This document shows, in pieces, positions 7,914-12,326 of a stretch of 12,326 bases of DNA. Origin of the DNA: Flavobacteriales bacterium (lineage in GTDB: Bacteria > Bacteroidota > Bacteroidia > DT-38). The notes below the pieces were generated by a model. The model worked only from the letters and a program-made list of their open reading frames with translations. It made no database searches and was not told the origin of the DNA. The stretch's first letter is position 1. Each line of letters starts with the position of its first letter. Made by a program: the position numbers and the translations under genes. Where the stretch lies: NCBI GenBank assembly GCA_013214975.1, contig JABSPR010000431.1, forward strand, positions 1 to 12,326, read 5' to 3'.

Positions 7914-8687
7914 CTATTTTTTCACTGAGCATAAAAAATGAATCCAAGGATCATTTCCCTGTTGCCAATCTCCTATCACATCTACTTTATCTCCTTTTAA
8001 ATTAAAAGCTTCAATGTTACTAAATCCTGCTTCTATCAAATTCTCTATTTGGAATTCAGGCTTAATGTAAACATATTCAAAATCGAAATTATTATTATCT
8101 CCATCGATTACAGACACATAGCCAATTGAATTAATTAATTTTTGATAATCATTATGCTTGTGCACTCCCCTATATCTAATATATTCCCTTCTCCATTTCA
8201 GCGGATTCTTTGGTATTTGATAACTAAATAATTTGGGCAAGTTGTAAAAATTATGACTAGAAAAGGCAAAATATGACCCAGGCTTTGCGATTCGAATAAT
8301 CTCCTTAAATACCTCTGCCCTATCCTCATATCTCACACAATCTATTCCATTGAAACTAAAGAAACTAAAATCAATTGAATCAGATTCAATAAATTTCATA
8401 TCTCTTGCATCACCATCTTGAAACATGCAATTCTCCAAATCAACGAACTTCTTTTTACAGAAATTAATCATTTCTTCTGCATAATCGACACCAATATATT
8501 TACTGAAATATTTGGCTATATAAGGAACTGTTCGTCCTGTACCGATTCCTATATCAACCATCTTCTCACTTAAACCCGATTCTGTTACTTTTGAAAAAAT
8601 AACTTTTTCTGGTTCAAGAATATAACTCTGCTTACCATACTCCTCAATCACTTTCAATTGATTGTATTGGCCTTCGTTTTTTTTCAC
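7914..8687 (-). CDS. Class I SAM-dependent methyltransferase in the glycan operon
   Basis: This 257-residue protein has a UbiE/Methyltransf_25-type SAM fold. The SAM-binding motif MVDIGIGTGR is at 43-52, the ribose-binding acidic residue is Asp68 (GVDYAEEM), the adenine-contacting segment DGDARDM is at 91-97, and the post-IV region PGSYFAFSSHN is at 136-146. The C-terminal half (about 147-257) is unlike the standard fold and rich in aromatic residues, probably the acceptor-binding part. The substrate cannot be read from sequence. By position it is likely a sugar or lipid-linked glycan intermediate. The start is GTG 8687, which overlaps the TGA of the deacetylase gene in a GTGA arrangement, implying translational coupling. 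There is no closer in-frame ATG near the N-terminus. Confidence 0.8.
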   Translation of the reverse strand: MKKNEGQYNQLKVIEEYGKQSYILEPEKVIFSKVTESGLSEKMVDIGIGTGRTVPYIAKYFSKYIGVDYAEEMINFCKKKFVDLENCMFQDGDARDMKFIESDSIDFSFFSFNGIDCVRYEDRAEVFKEIIRIAKPGSYFAFSSHNFYNLPKLFSYQIPKNPLKWRREYIRYRGVHKHNDYQKLINSIGYVSVIDGDNNNFDFEYVYIKPEFQIENLIEAGFSNIEAFNLKGDKVDVIGDWQQGNDPWIHFLCSVKK

Positions 8688-9658
8688 GTCAAGTTTTTTA
8701 CGAATCTATGTAAATTATAAAGTTTAAAAATACTTTCATATTTACTATTATGATAAATAGAGATTCGTGGTAACACTTCTTTCTCGAATTTTAGATTACA
8801 ATATCTTTCTTCTGTCGAAAAAACAAAATCATATCCAGCCTCTATGGCCATTTTGTCGATTGCACTGCTATGTTTACCGTTGGGGAAAGCAAAGCAGTTA
8901 ACCGTATATTTTAGGTTGTTTTCAATAGCTTCTTTCGAACTTTTCAATTCGTTCCGTAAAATATTCACATCATCAATAGATGTAAGAATATCATGAGACA
9001 TCGAATGAGAACCTATCTCAACGTTATTCTCCAAACATGTCCGAAGATCCTCCCAATCCATCATTTCCTCTTTAGCAGATTGATAATCCACCTTTTCCTT
9101 CAAAATATTAATAGCATCCATTCTTAAATCCTTCGACTCGTGCATAAGCGTATTATACACTTTCATTCCAGAATCGTATGTGGCATTCCTATTTCCGGAA
9201 ATATCCAATTGCATTTGGCCAAATGTGTAGATGCCAAATTCTTTCTGAGTAAACAAAGTATTAATAATCGAATTCAGTTCCTCTGTCCAAACTACTGACT
9301 CTTTATTGACTGCATCAACAATTACATGATGCACAGCCGGCGCATTGTACTTCTTCAATATTGGCAGAGCATTTTGAATAAAGTCTTTATAACCATCATC
9401 GAAGGTTATTAACACCTTAAGCTTACCTGAACTTGAATTTTCAAAGAAATTCTTAGTATCGCAAATCTCAAAATACTTTGAGAGATAACTAATTATACTT
9501 TCAAATACTTCCACTTTAAGGGGTGGGGACATTAAGTCTTTATGGTCAGAAATCCGATGAAAACACAGAATCACACCTTCATCTCGGATTGAAATTCGTT
9601 GATGCATCCATCTGTGAAACCTTAAAAAGAATAATATTTGAAACAGAATAGCTTTCAT
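8684..9658 (-). CDS. Polysaccharide deacetylase (NodB homology, carbohydrate esterase 4 type)
   Basis: Such metal-dependent enzymes remove N- or O-acetyl groups from polysaccharides. In the 324-residue protein, GVILCFHRIS (28-37) is the first strand, TFDDGY (85-90) gives the catalytic base Asp87 and metal ligand Asp88, and HSMSH (218-222) gives ligands His218 and His222. FAFPNGKHS (256-264) stands for the FAYPYG segment and LPRIS (296-300) closes the barrel. About 130 residues separate the two metal motifs, against roughly 50 in minimal NodB domains, so a large insert lies at about 115-205. The N-terminus (MKAILFQILFFLRFHRW) is hydrophobic but followed by Arg/His and lacks a clear signal cleavage site, so export is uncertain. 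ATG 9658 follows the glycosyltransferase stop by 19 bases, and its TGA overlaps the next gene's GTG. Confidence 0.87.
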   Translation of the reverse strand: MKAILFQILFFLRFHRWMHQRISIRDEGVILCFHRISDHKDLMSPPLKVEVFESIISYLSKYFEICDTKNFFENSSSGKLKVLITFDDGYKDFIQNALPILKKYNAPAVHHVIVDAVNKESVVWTEELNSIINTLFTQKEFGIYTFGQMQLDISGNRNATYDSGMKVYNTLMHESKDLRMDAINILKEKVDYQSAKEEMMDWEDLRTCLENNVEIGSHSMSHDILTSIDDVNILRNELKSSKEAIENNLKYTVNCFAFPNGKHSSAIDKMAIEAGYDFVFSTEERYCNLKFEKEVLPRISIYHNSKYESIFKLYNLHRFVKNLT

Positions 9659-9677
9659 ACCAAAGCAAACATTGTAT

Positions 9678-10961
9678 TTATATCTGGTTAACTTTTTTTA
9701 TTACTTCTGCCAATTTTTCGACCTGCGATTCTCGTGTGTATTTTAGCCGTTCCGATTCTATAATAGACATACCAACTGAACTATTTACTAAATATTCATC
9801 TACGGTTTTTATAAGTCCTAATTTCACCTCTTCTCTTGTTTTCCAAACATACCCAGCATTTGCGGAAAGAACAATTTCCTCCAATACATCATTATCACCT
9901 TCAAACAATACAATTGGTTTTCTGGCACCCAAGTAGTCAAAGATTTTACTCGATGCTACTCCTTTTATTCCTTGATGAGCAATCATTAATAACATGTGAG
10001 ACTTTTGTTGAATTTGCACCACTTCCTTTTTAGTAATTCTTTCAGAAATTGTAAAATTAGATTCATAGCCTCGAAAAACTGCGCGTACCCGATCTCCATG
10101 ATTTGGGTTCACATCGAGTCCGGGGAAAAGCAATTTAATTTTTACACGTTCTCCATAATGCTCGATTACTTCTTTAATTGCCTCTAAAAATGGTTCAATC
10201 TTTTGGGAGTGATATAGCGTACCATTATAGGTAATTGTAAATTCTTCAAACAATTTAACTTCTTCGTACGGAACAAAGTCCTCCTCCTCAAAACCATTCA
10301 TAACTGTATAAGAAGGTTTACTCAAAAAACTACTTAAGCGTTTTGCATAGAAGTCGGAAACAGTTGTAATACAAGCAACATTGGATAGCCATTTCTTCTC
10401 ACTTCTCTTTTCCAACTTCCTTAAAATCATATTGTTCGCATACAAATCCTTCTCATCGGCAAGGTTATACCATTGACTTGTACTCCAATCATCTCTATAA
10501 TCGGCGATCCACGGTACTCCGGTATTATTATGAAGCATATGTCCAATCTTAAATAACGAGAAAGGTTTAGCCGAAACAACTATTGATTTGATAGATGAGT
10601 CTTTTTTTAAAATTTTCAGACTCTCATAATACAGATTTTTATATGGCATTACATCTATAAAAAAATTCTGCAATACCATTTCCAATCCCGTTAAAACTTT
10701 TCCAAGAAACCTTATTCGATTTAAACTAGAGTTACTATAAATTCTATCGCGTAAGTTTTCATGATAAGGACAAGCATAGACTTCATAGTTATCGTATTTA
10801 TTGTGTTCTATAGTCAATGAAGAATTCGTCGCCCATTGCCGCGTTACTACAACTGGGAATATTCCAAAAGTATTAAGATGTTTTGCCCAAGAGTAAACTC
10901 GAAACCCTCCTGTGATATCACTCGGTGGAAAAAAATAGCTAACGATAAGCACTTTATGCAT
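9678..10961 (-). CDS. Glycosyltransferase, GT4-like (GT-B fold)
   Basis: This cytoplasmic enzyme probably transfers a sugar from a nucleotide donor to a lipid-linked or growing glycan. The 427-residue product opens with MHKVLIVSYFFPP and GGFRVYSWAKHL (18-29), the acceptor-side loop of GT-B enzymes. A middle segment GVPWIADYRDDWS (148-160) is typical of GT4 members, and VSDFYAKRL (201-209) with VMNGFEEEDF (220-229) marks the interdomain region. The donor domain has ITYNGTLY (243-250) and ASSKIFDYLGARKPI (336-350). I do not see the full E-x7-E donor motif. I start at ATG 10961; an in-frame TTG at 10997 would add 12 residues unlike the family. It is the first gene of the four-gene minus-strand operon and is divergent from a small membrane protein gene. 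Donor and acceptor are unknown. Confidence 0.87.
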   Translation of the reverse strand: MHKVLIVSYFFPPSDITGGFRVYSWAKHLNTFGIFPVVVTRQWATNSSLTIEHNKYDNYEVYACPYHENLRDRIYSNSSLNRIRFLGKVLTGLEMVLQNFFIDVMPYKNLYYESLKILKKDSSIKSIVVSAKPFSLFKIGHMLHNNTGVPWIADYRDDWSTSQWYNLADEKDLYANNMILRKLEKRSEKKWLSNVACITTVSDFYAKRLSSFLSKPSYTVMNGFEEEDFVPYEEVKLFEEFTITYNGTLYHSQKIEPFLEAIKEVIEHYGERVKIKLLFPGLDVNPNHGDRVRAVFRGYESNFTISERITKKEVVQIQQKSHMLLMIAHQGIKGVASSKIFDYLGARKPIVLFEGDNDVLEEIVLSANAGYVWKTREEVKLGLIKTVDEYLVNSSVGMSIIESERLKYTRESQVEKLAEVIKKVNQI

Positions 10962-11052
10962 AAGACGAAAGGTAACTAAACGATTCAATACAGACAATAA
11001 GGCATAATCATATTATATACCACGTAAAACTCATAGCCTATCTAATTCCCTA

Positions 11053-11071
11053 TTAGCATTATTGTTAGCAT
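11053..11071. repeat. Paired TTAGCAT direct repeats in a divergent intergenic region
   Basis: TTAGCAT occurs at 11053-11059 and again at 11065-11071, spaced 12 bases start to start, about one helical turn. The pair lies between the glycosyltransferase operon (-) and the small membrane protein gene (+), a position where a regulator could bind. Only two short copies are present, so chance is possible. Elsewhere in this 175-base region I found no perfect TAnnTTTG element on either strand. Confidence 0.25.
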
Positions 11072-11136
11072 CAATTAGGGTTTCCTTGCCTTGGCGGGGT
11101 ATTATATCCGAACAACTGAAAGCAACCTCAATTTAT

Positions 11137-11412
11137 ATGGAATTAATAGGTATCCCAATTGTATTTATTCTTATCTGTATTGGCATCGGTCTATATCACA
11201 GGATTAAAATGTACGTGATATTAAAATCTAAAGGAGTACGAGTTGAAAATTGGCGTATCGATTGGACTGAGTATAGTAATTTCTGGAAACTAATTTCGAT
11301 AGAAAATGATGTGAATATCAAGTCCAGATATAAATACATTTTCTGGATTCAAATGTCGATTATCCCCTTCTGCATAACTGGACTAATATTACATCTAATT
11401 GCTACACAGTAA
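11137..11412 (+). CDS. Small two-helix membrane protein, function unknown
   Basis: I do not recognise this 91-residue protein. It has a strongly hydrophobic N-terminal helix (about 4-20), then a basic and aromatic middle (21-67, including HRIKMY and WRIDWTEYSNFWKL), and a second helix at about 68-88 ending just before the C-terminus. This suggests an inner-membrane hairpin with the 45-residue central loop on one side. Isolated Trp and Tyr residues near the membrane fit that layout. I start at ATG 11137, where the hydrophobic helix begins. A TTG at 11062 would add 25 residues that look like untranslated leader. It is divergent from the glycan operon across 175 bases and followed by the TPR-like gene, which has its own promoter element. 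No functional link to either can be shown. Confidence 0.55.
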   Translation: MELIGIPIVFILICIGIGLYHRIKMYVILKSKGVRVENWRIDWTEYSNFWKLISIENDVNIKSRYKYIFWIQMSIIPFCITGLILHLIATQ

Positions 11413-11482
11413 CTCGAAATAAATTAAACCGAACTGAAAACACGCAATGAAGTATATAAGAGTCTAAGGTCATCAATAATAT

Positions 11483-11490
11483 TACTTTTG
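11483..11490 (+). promoter_or_regulatory. Bacteroidota-type -7 promoter element for the TPR-like gene
   Basis: TACTTTTG fits TAnnTTTG at every fixed position. Initiation about 7 bases downstream would give a leader of roughly 33 bases before ATG 11530. No TTTG is seen at the expected -33 distance. The element lies 70 bases past the end of the small membrane protein gene, so the TPR-like gene can be transcribed alone. Confidence 0.45.
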
Positions 11491-11529
11491 CAGATAATCC
11501 ACTCTCTTAATAGACTTAATAAGAATACA

Positions 11530-12024
11530 ATGAAATATTTAATCCTTACAATATCAATTCTCCTATCGACTCTTTCCGTTATCGGAAATATGGATGGACA
11601 CAGTCAAAAAGAATTATCAAAAGTTAAAAAGCTTTATGAAAAGGGTGAGTTGTACAAAGCAATTGATAAACTTAGCCCAATAATCAAAACACATCCTAAA
11701 GAAAGTGAGTTATGGTCTTTGATGATCACCTACCACATTCAGAGATATAAAGTTTTATTGGATCCTGTATAAGGGCCTGATGCCGAGTTAAGAAATCAAT
11801 TTAACAAGCAATATAGAAGTGTATACTTCGATGAAGTAGTAAAGCTATTTCAGGAGGCCGATAATAATTGTGATAAAATCTTCAATCTTTGTTTAAACAT
11901 AGAGAAAGCAATTAAAATGGGCAACGAAAAAAGCATGGCCACTAGAAACGAAAAAACATACTACGAGGCCTATAGAGAAATCTTCGACAGTATAAAAATG
12001 CACAAATGCGCTACTGCCGAGTAA
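11530..12024 (+). pseudogene. Secreted TPR-like protein gene split by an in-frame TAA
   Basis: The product starts MKYLILTISILLSTLSV, a good signal peptide, so the protein would be exported. Residues about 26-60 (KVKKLYEKGELYKAIDKLSP, then IIKTHPKESELW) form one TPR-like helical pair. A TAA at 11770-11772 ends the frame after 80 residues. The same frame then continues without a shift for 83 codons (GPDAELRNQF to MHKCATAE) to a TAA at 12022-12024. The downstream part is helical, charged and protein-like. Without the stop the gene would encode 164 residues. Either it is a recent nonsense pseudogene, or one base is miscalled, or the stop is read through. If the stop is real, the translated part is 11530-11772. 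Function beyond a likely protein-interaction role is unknown. The final stop lies 3 bases from the stop of the converging T9SS gene. Confidence 0.65.
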
Positions 12025-12027
12025 TTA

Positions 12028-12326
12028 CTAATCCACTACTACCTTCTTTGTTTTAGTATCGTCTGTTGTTTTGATTCGTACGACGAACAAACCATTATCT
12101 GTCCCAGACATATCTATATTATTATTTTCTGGCAATCCTTGAAAATAAATTTTCCCATCCGTCGAATAGACTACAATACTTTCCACTTCGAAAGGACTTA
12201 CCACTTGCAAATTACCTAATGCATCTGCATACACAGACGTTTCAACTATTTCTATTGATTCCGGTTCCGGTTCCGGACAAGGTATTACAACTTCTCGAAC
12301 AGCAGTACAAAGATCATTATCTGTAA
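12028..12326 (-). CDS. T9SS type A sorting-domain protein, 3' part only
   Basis: The frame is open from the right edge to TAG at 12028-12030, giving the last 98 residues of a larger protein; its start lies outside the window. A short linker with PEPEPE is followed by a roughly 70-residue C-terminal domain with the type IX sorting pattern: VESIVVYSTDGKIYFQG, then an IDMSG turn, GLFVVRIKT, and the basic end TKKVVVD. Type IX proteins cross the inner membrane through Sec and the outer membrane through the T9SS. The C-terminal domain is then removed and the rest is released or anchored on the surface. A codon at 12234 that could serve as GTG is internal, not a start. What the mature protein does cannot be said from this fragment. 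A pair of Cys residues in the visible N-terminal part might form a disulfide. Confidence 0.85.
   Translation of the reverse strand, partial: TDNDLCTAVREVVIPCPEPEPESIEIVETSVYADALGNLQVVSPFEVESIVVYSTDGKIYFQGLPENNNIDMSGTDNGLFVVRIKTTDDTKTKKVVVD
12259..12276 (-). repeat. Three tandem TTCCGG units encoding a Pro-Glu linker
   Basis: Three exact copies of a 6-base unit (TTCCGG on the + strand) code for alternating Pro and Glu on the minus strand. They sit in the linker before the T9SS sorting domain. Such linkers are extended and low in complexity, and the perfect DNA repeat makes this spot prone to copy-number change by slippage. Confidence 0.7.

Noticed and set aside
6872..10961. Exosortase/PEP-CTERM-type exopolysaccharide system
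   Set aside because: The gene types are reminiscent, but no exosortase, PEP-CTERM protein, chain-length protein or exporter is present in the window.
10962..10997. 12-residue N-terminal extension of the glycosyltransferase from TTG
   Set aside because: GT4 proteins normally begin right at the first Rossmann strand, as with ATG 10961.
11062..11136. 25-residue N-terminal extension of the small membrane protein from TTG
   Set aside because: The extension disrupts a clean N-terminal helix and begins at a rare start codon. ATG 11137 is simpler.
11770..11772. TAA as evidence of a reassigned genetic code
   Set aside because: Other genes in the window, including gdhA and truA, end at TAA at the expected family length, so TAA works as a stop here.

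Overview
The window looks like a Bacteroidota (Bacteroidetes) chromosome. It is AT-rich and most starts lack a strong Shine-Dalgarno sequence. Two upstream regions carry a perfect match to the phylum's TAnnTTTG -7 promoter element. The gene cut by the right edge ends in a type IX secretion (T9SS, type A) C-terminal sorting domain, which is essentially confined to this phylum. I cannot name the genus. I see no rRNA, tRNA, CRISPR array, insertion sequence or phage gene, and no gene-free stretch longer than 300 bases.

Left part (1-5666), mostly housekeeping. After a short leader with a plausible promoter comes a glutamate dehydrogenase gene (gdhA, +). A strong hairpin at 1469-1497 separates it from two minus-strand methyltransferase genes. 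These are a TrmN6/YfiC-type tRNA m6A37 methyltransferase and, upstream of it, a class I methyltransferase of unknown substrate. Divergent from that pair is a six-helix membrane hybrid histidine kinase (+). Its stop lies 2 bases from the stop of a divergent TruA-type pseudouridine synthase gene (-).

Middle part (5771-10961), a probable cell-surface glycan locus. Four minus-strand genes are packed as one operon in the order glycosyltransferase (GT4-like), NodB-type polysaccharide deacetylase, class I methyltransferase, FemAB/GNAT-like acyl- or aminoacyl-transferase. Gaps are 19 bases, a 4-base GTGA overlap and 4 bases. A flavoprotein with UDP-galactopyranose-mutase/amine-oxidase-like features converges on the operon from the left. 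Together they could build and decorate a surface or exported glycan by sugar transfer, N- or O-deacetylation, methylation and acylation. No polymerase, flippase, export protein or exosortase is visible, so the pathway is incomplete here and its product unknown.

Right part (11041-12326). A small two-helix membrane protein gene (+) is followed by a secreted TPR-like protein gene that has its own -7 element and is split by one in-frame TAA. The same frame stays open for 83 more codons, so this looks like a recent nonsense mutation or a base-call error. The 3' part of a T9SS-secreted protein gene (-) ends the window.

The best leads are the glycan operon with its odd flavoprotein neighbour and the interrupted TPR-like gene. 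I found no convincing evidence of a wholly new kind of system.
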